In this document: piece after piece, positions 43,123 to 51,598 of the stretch
Layout: each line of letters begins with the position of its first letter
Numbering within the stretch: position 1 is the first letter of the stretch
Assembly (NCBI RefSeq): GCF_014306105.1
Contig: NZ_JACRVF010000003.1
Location: 372,001-436,000 of the forward strand
Length of the DNA stretch: 64,000 nucleotides
Direction: 5' to 3'
DNA from: Pontibacter cellulosilyticus
GTDB lineage: Bacteria; Bacteroidota; Bacteroidia; Cytophagales; Hymenobacteraceae
Program-made: the position numbers and the translations under genes
Notes under the pieces: model-generated
Database searches by the model: none
Seen by the model: the letters and a program-made list of their open reading frames with translations, nothing else
What the model was told of the DNA's origin: nothing

Positions 43123-44052
43123 ATGAATTATACTTTACACCAATTGCAGGTCTTCCTAAAGATCACGCAGACAAAGAGTATCACCAAGGCCGCTGAGGAG
43201 CTGCACCTGACTCAGCCAGCGGTGTCTATCCAGCTAAAAAACCTCCAGGAACAGTTCGAAATCCCACTCACAGAGATCATCGGAAGGAAACTCCACGTCA
43301 CTGATTTTGGGAAAGAACTAGCCGTTGCTGCAGAGAAAATTCTGAACGAGGTACATGCAATCAACTTTAAAACCCTTGCCCATAAAGGGCTCTTGTCTGG
43401 CAGATTAAAGCTATCAGTGGTATCAACCGGAAAGTATGTGATGCCATATTTTCTCTCAGGTTTTCTGAAACAGCACGCAGGGGTAGAACTAGTGATGGAC
43501 GTTACAAATAAATCAAAGGTGTTAGAGTGCCTGGAGAACAATGAGACGGATTTTGCCTTAGTGTCTATTCTGCCTGAGCACCTTAAGGTGAGTAATGTAG
43601 AGCTTATGCAGAACAAGCTATACTTAGTAGGCCGCGAACTGGAGGGAGATGGTAGCAGGCACCACGGCATAGAGCTCTTTGAAAAGCTTCCCTTAATTTA
43701 CAGGGAGCCCGGATCGGGCACGCGCCTGACGATGGAACGCTTTATCTCCAGCAACAAAATCAGTGTTGGCAAGAAGATAGAGCTTACCTCTAACGAGGCG
43801 GTAAAGCAGGCACTATTAGCTGGTATAGGCTATTCCATTATGCCACTGATCGGCATCAAAAATGAGCTTAACCAGAAAGACCTGAAGATTATACCGGTAG
43901 ATGGCCTACCGCTGATTACCTCCTGGAACCTGATATGGCTGCACAACAAAAGTTTCTCGCCTGTAGCCGAGGCATACCTAAATTATATACAGCAAGAGAA
44001 AAGCAGCATCATCCAGAAGCATTTTGATTGGGTGGATAAGTATAAAGATTGA
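43123..44052 (+). CDS. LysR-family regulator, CbbR/NdhR-like
   Basis: This 309-residue protein has an N-terminal winged helix (SITKAAEELHLTQPAVSIQLKN with the last two residues beyond the core) and a two-lobed effector domain. The pattern LHQLQVFLKITQTKSIT and the effector-domain block REPGSGTRLTMERF are of the CbbR/CysB-like group that in autotrophs and cyanobacteria controls carbon-fixation and bicarbonate-uptake genes. There are no redox cysteines as in OxyR. It is divergent from the icd-to-sbtA operon over an 83-bp gap with a dyad, so it probably controls that operon and itself. Confidence 0.86.
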   Translation: MNYTLHQLQVFLKITQTKSITKAAEELHLTQPAVSIQLKNLQEQFEIPLTEIIGRKLHVTDFGKELAVAAEKILNEVHAINFKTLAHKGLLSGRLKLSVVSTGKYVMPYFLSGFLKQHAGVELVMDVTNKSKVLECLENNETDFALVSILPEHLKVSNVELMQNKLYLVGRELEGDGSRHHGIELFEKLPLIYREPGSGTRLTMERFISSNKISVGKKIELTSNEAVKQALLAGIGYSIMPLIGIKNELNQKDLKIIPVDGLPLITSWNLIWLHNKSFSPVAEAYLNYIQQEKSSIIQKHFDWVDKYKD

Positions 44053-44172
44053 TCATATAGACTAACTAATTCTTTTGCCCCTATCGCACTGTATTCTGCT
44101 ATTTATACTTAGTACAGGAATACCTCATCCTGGCTGTATGCGTAAGTCTCAATAAAGACTAAAGTATGAATT

Positions 44173-46020
44173 ATGCCAAAGCCCAAGGAGGAGCCGTATG
44201 ATACACTAATTGCGCAATTAGACCAGCTGCACCAGGACGCTATTGCGCTGGAAAAGAAGTTTTCTGCTGCTGTTAAAGTCGTGCATCCCAATTTTAGAAA
44301 AAGTGCTAAGAACCTGCTGCACTACCTGGCGCTTCGGCAGCACGATATTCGGGAACTACAGCAACAACTGGCAGCGCTAGGCCTTTCTTCGTTGGGCCGC
44401 GCCGAGGGGCATGTGCTGGCCAGCCTGCAGGCAGTACGGAAACAACTTTGCTATCTCTCTGCGTGTCAATCAGCCCCAAAACACTTGTCGGTAACGTTTA
44501 ATGAAAACAAGAAATTACTAGCTGCGCATACTGAAGCGTTGCTTGGCACGAAGCCTAAAAAGCGTAGGACCAGCATTATGGTAACACTGGCAGCTGATGT
44601 GGTAAATGAATATGAGCTAGTACTTCGAATGTTTAAAGCCGGCATGAACTGCGCACGCATTAACTGCGCTCACGACAGTGAAAAGGTTTGGCTAAAGATG
44701 ATAGAGCTCATACGGCAAGCAGAGAAAGAAACAGGTAGTAGCTGCAAAATCCTGATCGACTTGATGGGGCCTAAACTGAGGACCGGCCCGCTTAAAGAGG
44801 GACCTAGGATGCGTGCCATACACCCGGTGCAAAATGACTTAGGCCAGGTAACCGAAGCTGCTAAAGTATGGCTTGCACCAGCAGGCGCTGAGCCCCCAAA
44901 AAACATAGATGCTGTACTTCCGGTAGATGCCGATTGGGTAGCACAACTGCAGGAAAACGACAAAATCAACTTTACTGACACCCGTGGCCGTAAGCGAACT
45001 TTTACGGTTGCAAGTAAAGAAGAAAATGGTTGTGTGGCGCGCCTATTTAAGACCTCCTACCTCGTAACAGGCACCAAACTGCGCGTAAAAAGTAAATCGG
45101 TACCGGACCGGGTAACGGAAGTTGGCGAACTGCCTCCTATATACTCCCCGCTTATACTTAAGAGCGACAGTCTATTGATGATAACAAAAGAGCAGATACC
45201 CGGCGAACCAGCACAGTATGACTCAAAGGGACATATTGTACAGCCTGCCCACATTGCCTGTACTTTGCCAGAAGTGTTTAAACAGGTAAAAGCAGGTCAG
45301 CCTATCCTGTTTAACGATGGCAAAATAGGTGGTGTAATAGAGGAGGTGAATAAGGATAAACTGTTTGTAAAAATAACCTCTGCCAGTGAAAAAGGCAGTA
45401 AACTGCGCGCCGATCAAGGTATAAACCTCCCTGAAAGCGACATCCATTTAAAAGGACTAACAGACAAGGATAAAAAAGACCTCCGCTTTATAGCCAAGCA
45501 TGCCGACATTGTAAACCTGTCGTTTGTGAACCATGCAGAAACTGTGGATGCCCTTCAGCAAGAATTAAAAAAATTAAAGGCTGAGCACTTAGGCGTGATG
45601 CTGAAGATAGAGACCAAGGAAGGCTTCAGAAACCTGCCCCACTTATTATTGGCTGTGATGCAGTGTTACCCTGCTGGCATCATGATAGCGCGAGGCGACC
45701 TTGCCGTGGAGTGCGGTTGGGAGCGGCTGGCGGAGGTACAGGAAGAGATCCTGTGGCTTTGCGAGGCAGCACATTTACCGGTAGTGTGGGCTACACAGGT
45801 ACTGGAAACATTGGCAAAGAAAGGTCGCCCCTCCAGGGCCGAGATAACAGATGCCGCCATGGCCCAGCGAGCCGACTGTGTGATGCTTAACAAGGGTCCT
45901 CATGTAATAAAAGCCATCGAGATGCTGCACGATATCCTGGTGCGGATGCAGGAGCACCAGAACAAGAAAACATCTATGCTGCGCAGCCTGCACATTTCGG
46001 AACTGGATATGCAGCCTTAA
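44173..46020 (+). CDS. pyruvate-kinase-like protein with N-terminal extension and no C-domain
   Basis: This protein has 615 residues. The first 130 residues are a helical extension (LALRQHDIRELQQQLAALG, LGRAEGHVLASLQAV) absent from standard pyruvate kinase. The TIM-barrel part follows (about 135 onwards), with CARINCAHDS replacing the usual MNFSHG, LIDLMGPKLRTG, KIETKEGFRNLP, IMIARGDLAVECGWE and a final ATQVLETLAKKGRPSRAEITDAAMA. The chain ends soon after MLNKGPHV, so the allosteric C-domain is missing. The B-domain region is unusually long. It may be a true but divergent pyruvate kinase or have a changed substrate. It is monocistronic. Confidence 0.75.
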   Translation: MPKPKEEPYDTLIAQLDQLHQDAIALEKKFSAAVKVVHPNFRKSAKNLLHYLALRQHDIRELQQQLAALGLSSLGRAEGHVLASLQAVRKQLCYLSACQSAPKHLSVTFNENKKLLAAHTEALLGTKPKKRRTSIMVTLAADVVNEYELVLRMFKAGMNCARINCAHDSEKVWLKMIELIRQAEKETGSSCKILIDLMGPKLRTGPLKEGPRMRAIHPVQNDLGQVTEAAKVWLAPAGAEPPKNIDAVLPVDADWVAQLQENDKINFTDTRGRKRTFTVASKEENGCVARLFKTSYLVTGTKLRVKSKSVPDRVTEVGELPPIYSPLILKSDSLLMITKEQIPGEPAQYDSKGHIVQPAHIACTLPEVFKQVKAGQPILFNDGKIGGVIEEVNKDKLFVKITSASEKGSKLRADQGINLPESDIHLKGLTDKDKKDLRFIAKHADIVNLSFVNHAETVDALQQELKKLKAEHLGVMLKIETKEGFRNLPHLLLAVMQCYPAGIMIARGDLAVECGWERLAEVQEEILWLCEAAHLPVVWATQVLETLAKKGRPSRAEITDAAMAQRADCVMLNKGPHVIKAIEMLHDILVRMQEHQNKKTSMLRSLHISELDMQP

Positions 46021-46207
46021 GCCAAGTTAGTAACATTACACGTGCTAAGATTTAACATAATTCACATCTTTTTGAATTTCAGCAATATAATTACAACCTT
46101 TATCGTTTTTATACATATATTACCCCTGTAAAGTGCTAAACCTTTTTAAAGTAACTTAGGTCTCGCAATTACACTTAGTAAAGATTTGTTCAACGAAGCA
46201 TACCATT

Positions 46208-46441
46208 ATGAAATCGAGAACACTTGAAAAGTTGCTTTACAAGGCTGCCATTTTGTTGGTAATTATCGGAGCCTTTGTTAAGTTTATGTATTCCCCGGAT
46301 AGCAACTTTGGTTTGTACCTTATACTGGCCGGTCATGCTGCTGGTGTAGCTGGCATACTGTTATACATGAAATACTCCTGCAGCCAGGAACGCCAGAGCC
46401 AGTTGCACAAAGAAAACTTCAAGCATTTTAAAAACGGCTAA
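46208..46441 (+). CDS. small two-helix membrane protein
   Basis: This 77-residue protein has two transmembrane segments (about 10-27 and 35-55) joined by a short loop (MYSPDSNFG), with a charged C-terminal tail (SCSQERQSQLHKENFKHFKNG without the last residue). No family is recognised. The stop is 8 nt before the next gene, so the pair is probably co-transcribed. The 187-bp upstream gap shows no consensus promoter. Confidence 0.65.
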   Translation: MKSRTLEKLLYKAAILLVIIGAFVKFMYSPDSNFGLYLILAGHAAGVAGILLYMKYSCSQERQSQLHKENFKHFKNG

Positions 46442-46449
46442 GCTCCGCT

Positions 46450-46932
46450 ATGAAACAACTTTTCGCCCTGCTTATACTCGCCTCCAGCCTGGGAGCAAGT
46501 GCACAGACTCCTTCAAACCAGGAGCAACTAACATTTGTTGGCAACACACAAACATCAAACCCGCTGGTAGTTGTAAATGGGCAACAAACAGCTATGGGAG
46601 CTTTTATACTTGAGCCCGACAAAATAAAAAGCGTTGATATTTTAAAAGGTGAAAAAGCCACTGCAAAGTATGGCGACAAAGCTGCAGAAGGTGCTGTTAT
46701 CATTGCTTTAAAAGAGGACATTGAGCTAACCAGACTGCCACAGGTGTTTACCCACTTTAAAGTTCCTGCAAAACAACAGCAGCTGAAAGTTGCCATTGAT
46801 GGCCGCATGGTTAGCAAACCGGAGCTAGTTTTAGTAGAGCTTGCCACTATAAAAGATGTGGTGGTGGCTGTTGCTGATAATCCGTTTATAGAAGGCGGCA
46901 AAGAAGAGTACCTGAACCTGGTTACAAAATAA
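46450..46932 (+). CDS. secreted protein with TonB-plug-like domain
   Basis: This 160-residue protein has a signal peptide (LGASAQ cleavage). The core (about 38-92) has the plug-domain pattern of TonB-dependent receptors: PLVVVNGQ, then LEPDKIKSVDILKGEKATAKYG and EGAVIIALK. A second similar half follows (KVAIDGRMVSKPELVLVEL). It has no barrel, so it is not a receptor; stand-alone plug-like proteins are common in Bacteroidetes and their role is unclear. It follows the small membrane protein by 8 nt and is followed by the beta-helix gene after 34 nt. Confidence 0.72.
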   Translation: MKQLFALLILASSLGASAQTPSNQEQLTFVGNTQTSNPLVVVNGQQTAMGAFILEPDKIKSVDILKGEKATAKYGDKAAEGAVIIALKEDIELTRLPQVFTHFKVPAKQQQLKVAIDGRMVSKPELVLVELATIKDVVVAVADNPFIEGGKEEYLNLVTK

Positions 46933-46966
46933 AACCGGGCATGCAACTGTAAACGTACAGCCGTGC

Positions 46967-48598
46967 ATGGCCTTTACAAAATCAATAGCGACTATACTTT
47001 TACTCGTATTCAGTAGTTTGAGTGTAGCCGCAAAAACATACTACATCAGCAGCGCAGGCAGCGATCAAAACACAGGTCTCTCCCCAGCCAGCGCGTGGTA
47101 CAGCATCAGTAAAGTAAACTCCCATACTTATTACTCCGGCGATACTATTCTTTTTGAGAGCGGCAGCACGTTCAACGGCAGTTTATACTTACACAAAGGC
47201 AACCTAAAACAAGGTGACCAACAAGTGGTCATCAGTTCTTATGGTCCGGGTAAAGCCAATATTGAAGCCGATACCAGCTTTGGCTTGTATGCCTACAATG
47301 TGTCTAACCTTGATGTAAGCCAACTGGCATTTACAGGCAATGGCTACCAAACCAATCAAAATACCGGAATCCTGTTCTACAACGACTTACCCGGAGACAC
47401 GAAGCTTAACCGTGTACGCATCCATGATGTGGAGGTGTCTGGCTTTAGGGATGCAGGAATTGCCATTGGCAGTTGGAACGGTAACAGCGGCTACAGCGAT
47501 GTAAGTATAACCAAAGCCATTGTATATGATGTGGGTTCTGAGGGCATTACCAGTTGGGGATTCTTCAGCCAGTCTAAAAAAGGGTATTCACACCAAAATA
47601 TTTTTGTGGGCAGCTGCCATGTGTACAAGGTGTACGGCTTAGCCAAACAAAATAAACACAGCGGTAGCGGCATTGTGCTTTCAGATGTAGACGGTGCTAC
47701 CATAGAGCATTCCGTGGTGCATAGCAGCGGCAGCAACAACATACATTGTGGCGGTCCGGTGGGTATTTGGGCTTGGGACGCAAACAAGGTGATTATTCAG
47801 TTTAACGAGGTCTACAATATGCAGGCCGGCAGTGGCTGCGACGGCGGCGGCTTCGATTTAGACGGAGGCACTACCAACTCGGTGCTGCAGTACAACTACT
47901 CCCACGACAACGACGGCCCGGGTTTTTTAGCTGCGCAGTTCGAATGGGCCAGGCCAATGCATCACAATACCATCCGGTATAATATCTCGCAGAACGATGG
48001 GCGCAAGAACAACTACAAAGGCATTAGTTTGTGGGTGGCTCCAGCCAACACAACAGGCGGCATTAGCCAATTATACATCCACAACAACACTGTTTTTGCA
48101 GATGGTGCTGTGGTACCCAGTGGCGGCGGCTTCCGGATTATGAGCAGTGGCTTAAAAGATGTAGAAGTATGGAATAATATCTTTTACACAGACAATGGCG
48201 CTACACTCCTAGCAATTGAAGACACCATTAATACCGTACGTTTCCGGAGTAACAATCTCTACAGTAAAGATGGTACACCGCTATTTATCGTGGGAGATAA
48301 AACGTATACAGATCCACAACAGCTACAGCAGCATACAAGTATAAATATAGCAGATGCACAGGGGCTGTTTATGCAGAACCCAAGGCTTAGAAAACCGGGC
48401 AAAGGAAAAACAGTCGGCTACCCAGGCAAGGTGATGTCTTTAAACGCCTATAAACTGAAAGCGCGTTCTTCCTTACAAGGCAAAGGAGTATGGCCGGAGC
48501 AGTTGCAACTCTCTCCAGGAGCACATGATTTTTTCCTGAACCCTTTACCCCGGCAACAACTGCTGGATATTGGCGCACACCAACGAACAAAAGAGTAA
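46967..48598 (+). CDS. secreted right-handed beta-helix protein
   Basis: This 543-residue protein has a signal peptide (about 1-22), then a parallel beta-helix of the pectin-lyase fold. It starts with the usual YYISSAGSDQNTGLSPASAW lead and carries many helix-turn repeats of the N-N-x-I/V type (IHDVEVSGF, HNNTVFADG, VWNNIFYTD). An Asp/His-rich stretch (GGFDLDGGTTNSVLQYNYSH) could be the active or metal-binding site. It may bind or cleave a polysaccharide outside the cell. The C-terminal 40 residues do not look like a type IX sorting domain. It overlaps no other gene and ends 37 nt before ywbE. Confidence 0.75.
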   Translation: MAFTKSIATILLLVFSSLSVAAKTYYISSAGSDQNTGLSPASAWYSISKVNSHTYYSGDTILFESGSTFNGSLYLHKGNLKQGDQQVVISSYGPGKANIEADTSFGLYAYNVSNLDVSQLAFTGNGYQTNQNTGILFYNDLPGDTKLNRVRIHDVEVSGFRDAGIAIGSWNGNSGYSDVSITKAIVYDVGSEGITSWGFFSQSKKGYSHQNIFVGSCHVYKVYGLAKQNKHSGSGIVLSDVDGATIEHSVVHSSGSNNIHCGGPVGIWAWDANKVIIQFNEVYNMQAGSGCDGGGFDLDGGTTNSVLQYNYSHDNDGPGFLAAQFEWARPMHHNTIRYNISQNDGRKNNYKGISLWVAPANTTGGISQLYIHNNTVFADGAVVPSGGGFRIMSSGLKDVEVWNNIFYTDNGATLLAIEDTINTVRFRSNNLYSKDGTPLFIVGDKTYTDPQQLQQHTSINIADAQGLFMQNPRLRKPGKGKTVGYPGKVMSLNAYKLKARSSLQGKGVWPEQLQLSPGAHDFFLNPLPRQQLLDIGAHQRTKE

Positions 48599-48635
48599 CA
48601 CGATTTATACTTACCTTGCCACTTTAATCAAAACT

Positions 48636-48836
48636 ATGGACGGCAGAAAACGATCAAACATAAAGCCCGGCCTTCGGGTAAACATCGTGATGAAAGAAGA
48701 CCAGCGCACCGGCTATCTTACCGAAGGCTATGTGCAGGATATCCTGACTAATTCTCCAAATCATCCGCACGGGATTAAGGTTAGGTTGGAGACTGGTGAG
48801 GTTGGCAGGGTAAAGGAGATACTTCCTGAGTTATAG
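48636..48836 (+). CDS. ywbE: YwbE-family small protein (DUF2196)
   Basis: From the ATG at 48636 the protein has 66 residues starting MDGRKRSNIKPGLRVNIVMK, which aligns end to end with Bacillus YwbE. A longer frame to 48570 would run into the previous gene. The KEDQRTGYLTEGYVQDILTN and HPHGIKVRLETGEVGRVKEI blocks are highly conserved across bacteria. It is a small beta protein, probably a KOW/SH3-like nucleic-acid or protein binder, with unknown role. Its stop codon is directly followed by the left repeat of the four-helix element. Confidence 0.88.
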   Translation: MDGRKRSNIKPGLRVNIVMKEDQRTGYLTEGYVQDILTNSPNHPHGIKVRLETGEVGRVKEILPEL

Positions 48837-48867
48837 AGTTAGAGGGTTTAAGAGTTAGAGAGTTAAA
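48836..48867. repeat. left terminal repeat of the four-helix (S23) element
   Basis: GAGTTAGAGGGTTTAAGAGT followed by TAGAGAGTTAAA: two degenerate copies of a GAGTTAGAGRGTTT unit. It starts at the ywbE stop codon and ends 8 nt before the S23-type gene stop. Its complement reappears at 49262-49303. Confidence 0.75.
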
Positions 48868-48874
48868 TCTGTTA

Positions 48875-49252
48875 CTATTTCCTTGCTGAATTCCTGCGGA
48901 TGGTAGTAAGTATTGCTGTTAGCTCATCTGCTTCTTGTTTTAAGCCAGTTAAAAGTACAGATTTGACTATTCCTGCCTCTTCAAGCATCTCAAGCCAAAA
49001 AAGAGATTCGTCCACCTCTTCCAGCGCTATACCAATTTTAGCGGCGAACTCTGCTTTAGATCTTGCTCTACAAGCTGCACGATAATTTGCTGCAACAGAT
49101 ATTGCTGCTCTAAGTAATTGTTTACCCAAAACCTGTGCCTCCACATCTTTAGGTAATGCCTGAAAAAGTTTTATTACCCTTAGACTATAAGCTTTGGTAC
49201 GCCTTTTAAACTGTTCGCCAAACTCAAAATTGCTTAACCTAAGCTCACCCAT
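48875..49252 (-). CDS. four-helix-bundle protein of the 23S rRNA intervening-sequence (S23) family
   Basis: This 125-residue protein has the S23/TIGR02436 pattern: FEFGEQFKRRTKAYSLRVIK, then LGKQLLRAAISVAANYRAACRARSKAEF, then the helix with EVDESLFWLEMLEEAGIV (each quoted in part). The proteins form pentameric four-helix bundles with a basic face. Members were first found inside intervening sequences of 23S rRNA and are also related to the Avd protein of diversity-generating retroelements. Here there is no rRNA and no reverse transcriptase nearby. The gene is bounded by inverted repeats and sits exactly between two convergent stop codons. Confidence 0.85.
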   Translation of the reverse strand: MGELRLSNFEFGEQFKRRTKAYSLRVIKLFQALPKDVEAQVLGKQLLRAAISVAANYRAACRARSKAEFAAKIGIALEEVDESLFWLEMLEEAGIVKSVLLTGLKQEADELTAILTTIRRNSARK

Positions 49253-49261
49253 ATTTCTACC

Positions 49262-49303
49262 TTTTAACTCTCAAACCCTCTAACTCCCAAACTCTCTAAC
49301 TCA
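49262..49303. repeat. right terminal repeat of the four-helix (S23) element
   Basis: Read on the minus strand it gives TGAGTTAGAGAGTTTGGGAG, then TTAGAGGGTTTGAGAGTT and AAAA. The block GAGTTAGAGGGTTTRAGAGT matches the left repeat with one difference in 20. It ends inside the radC stop codon (49301-49303). Confidence 0.75.
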
Positions 49304-50023
49304 TAACAACCCTTCATCTGCGAAGCTATAGTAGTCATTATCCGTAAAAATGATGTGGTCCAGCACAGGCAGGTCTAGGAACTGTCCGGCTTCTTTCATC
49401 TTTTTGGTCAGGGAGATATCGGCTGCGCTTGGTTTGATGTTACCGCTGGGGTGGTTGTGCACCAGTATAATAGAACTGGCCAATTGCTCTAGTGCTTTCT
49501 TAAAAATGATCTTTGGGTCAGCCACGGTGCCGGCCACGCCGCCAGAACTTATACTTTCCTTTTTCATTACCACATTGGCGCGGTTCAGAAGTATAATCCA
49601 GAATTCTTCGTGGGGCAGGTCGAGCAGTTGGGGCTTAATGTAATTATAAATATCTGTGGAACAGGTTATTTGCGCACGGGCAGCAGCAGTTGTCTCTTTG
49701 CGGCGGCGGCCCAGTTCCAGTGCACTTACAATAGTAATAGCCTTTGCCTCTCCTATTCCTTTATGCTTCATCAGATCTTTTACCGAAAGCTTTGCCAGCT
49801 CGTTCAGGTCGTTGCCAACGGCAGCAAGTATAAGTTTGGCTACATCCACGGCCGTAAGCTTAGGCGTACCCGAACCGATAAGTATAGCGATGAGCTCGGC
49901 ATCGCTCAGGACCGCTTTTCCTTTTAGCAAGAGCTTTTCGCGGGGTCGGTCTTCTTCGGCCCAGGTTTTAATATTTAACGGCTGCAGGTATGGCGCAATG
50001 GCAGTAGCTTCGGTCTCTTTCAC
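49301..50023 (-). CDS. radC: RadC-family JAMM protein
   Basis: This 240-residue protein has an N-terminal helix-hairpin-helix part (MKHKGIGEAKAITIVSALELG) and a C-terminal JAMM/MPN+ domain. The zinc site is visible as HNHPSGNIKPSAAD (two His and the Asp). The DNA-repair role once assigned to RadC is disputed; the JAMM domain suggests a metal-dependent hydrolase. It is full length. Its stop codon is joined to the right repeat of the four-helix element, so the insertion happened just outside its coding sequence. Confidence 0.93.
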   Translation of the reverse strand: MKETEATAIAPYLQPLNIKTWAEEDRPREKLLLKGKAVLSDAELIAILIGSGTPKLTAVDVAKLILAAVGNDLNELAKLSVKDLMKHKGIGEAKAITIVSALELGRRRKETTAAARAQITCSTDIYNYIKPQLLDLPHEEFWIILLNRANVVMKKESISSGGVAGTVADPKIIFKKALEQLASSIILVHNHPSGNIKPSAADISLTKKMKEAGQFLDLPVLDHIIFTDNDYYSFADEGLL

Positions 50024-50175
50024 TTACGGTACAAAATTTGATAATAAGAAGATGCTACTGCAATTAATTATAGAGAAAATTAGTTCAGCAGTTAGTAATA
50101 AATACAAAATAACTTTCACTAATTGTGGTTACACACGCGCGGCTATTTGATTTATAGCTTGCAGCTTACTAAAAT

Positions 50176-51414
50176 ATGATACAACGCATCTTAAATTTTG
50201 GCATTGTTGTCCTGATCCTTTTCATGCTGGACCTGTATGTGTTTCAGGCAGTAAAGGCAGCAACTCAGAATCTTGCACCAATCACCCAACGCATTTTACA
50301 CATAGTTTACTGGCTGATTTTTGTCATAACGGCAGGCACATTTATACTTGCCTCTGCCACACGTGGCACACCTCCTAGTGCCTTCCAGACTTATTTGGCC
50401 AGCACGCTCTTTATAATATTTGCCTCTAAACTGGTAGTGGTAGCTTTCCTGATGGTAGACGATTTGTTGCGGGTGGGCAAGTATGCCCTAAACAGCATTA
50501 GCAAAGAAACGCCGTTCGATCCGTCGCGCAACAGGTTTATCAGCCAGTTGGGCCTGGCAGTGGCAGCCATTCCATTGTCTGCTTTTATCTATGGCATGGT
50601 TAAGGGCGCCTACGATTACCGTGTTAAACGCGTAACGCTCCGCTTCCCTAACCTTCCGGCTGCGTTCGATGGCTATAAAATGCTACAGATCTCTGACTTG
50701 CACACCGGCAGCTTTACCTCTACAGAACCGCTGCAGGAGGCAGTTAGGATCATTAACAAGCAGGAGGCCGACCTGGTGTTTTTTACCGGCGACCTTGTAA
50801 ATAACCTTGCTTCGGAGGTAGAGAGTCACATACCAACGCTTAGCCAGATCAAGGCAAAAGATGCAGTATACTCTGTGCTGGGCAACCACGATTATGCCGA
50901 CTATGTGCGTGAGTGGCCGCACCCGAATGCCAAAAAGGATAACCTGAAGCGTATGGTAGAAACGCATGCCGAAATGGGATGGCAGCTACTCATGAACGAG
51001 AACCGCATTATCGAGAAGAACGGGGAGAAAATTGCCGTGCTTGGCGTTGAGAACTGGGGCAACAGGGCTGGCTTTCCGAAGTATGGCCGCTTAGAGGATG
51101 CTTACAAGGGCACTGAAGGCACTCCGTTTAAAGTACTTCTTTCGCACGACCCATCACACTGGGATGGTGAGGTAAATCAGAAATACGATGACATCGACCT
51201 TACCCTTTCCGGGCACACGCACGGCATGCAGTTTGGCGTAAACATACCTGGCTTTAAATGGAGCCCGGTGCAGTATGTGTACAAACAGTGGGCAGGCCTG
51301 TACAAAAAGGGACAGCAGCACTTGTATGTGAATACGGGTCTGGGCTTCATTGGCTATCCCGGCAGGGTGGGCTTTTTGCCAGAGATCACTGTTTTTGAGT
51401 TGAAACGAGCCTAA
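50176..51414 (+). CDS. membrane-anchored calcineurin-like metallophosphoesterase
   Basis: This 412-residue protein starts with about four transmembrane helices (about 5-24, 38-60, 70-92, 125-143) and a cytoplasmic or periplasmic phosphoesterase domain. The metal-binding motifs are all present: QISDLHTGS, FTGDLVNN, VLGNHDYADY, LLSHDPSHW and LSGHTHGMQFG. It resembles the YkuE/LpxG-type family, members of which cleave lipid A precursors (UDP-diacylglucosamine) or phospholipid headgroups in some bacteria. The substrate is open. It is monocistronic, with a good terminator. Confidence 0.88.
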   Translation: MIQRILNFGIVVLILFMLDLYVFQAVKAATQNLAPITQRILHIVYWLIFVITAGTFILASATRGTPPSAFQTYLASTLFIIFASKLVVVAFLMVDDLLRVGKYALNSISKETPFDPSRNRFISQLGLAVAAIPLSAFIYGMVKGAYDYRVKRVTLRFPNLPAAFDGYKMLQISDLHTGSFTSTEPLQEAVRIINKQEADLVFFTGDLVNNLASEVESHIPTLSQIKAKDAVYSVLGNHDYADYVREWPHPNAKKDNLKRMVETHAEMGWQLLMNENRIIEKNGEKIAVLGVENWGNRAGFPKYGRLEDAYKGTEGTPFKVLLSHDPSHWDGEVNQKYDDIDLTLSGHTHGMQFGVNIPGFKWSPVQYVYKQWAGLYKKGQQHLYVNTGLGFIGYPGRVGFLPEITVFELKRA

Positions 51415-51437
51415 ACCGTAGGGTTTATACTTAAAAG

Positions 51438-51464
51438 AAAGCCGGCCTTTGCGTCGGCTTTTTT
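51438..51464 (+). terminator. intrinsic terminator after the phosphoesterase
   Basis: AAAGCCG (51438-51444) pairs with CGGCTTT (51455-51461) and is followed by a T-run. It lies 24 nt after the stop codon. Confidence 0.8.
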
Positions 51465-51598
51465 CGTTTCGCTATACTTGCTGTCATCTGCTATAATCAA
51501 ACATAACAGAACATGAGACGTAATAAACTGAAGCGAAAACAAATGCCGGCTTAAAAGAAAATAAGACCGGCACAACATCAAACAAACAGAAGCAAACC

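Noticed and set aside
48834-49307. CRISPR-like interpretation of the GAGTTAGAG repeats
   Set aside because: The units are degenerate, inverted relative to each other, without spacers of constant length and without cas genes.
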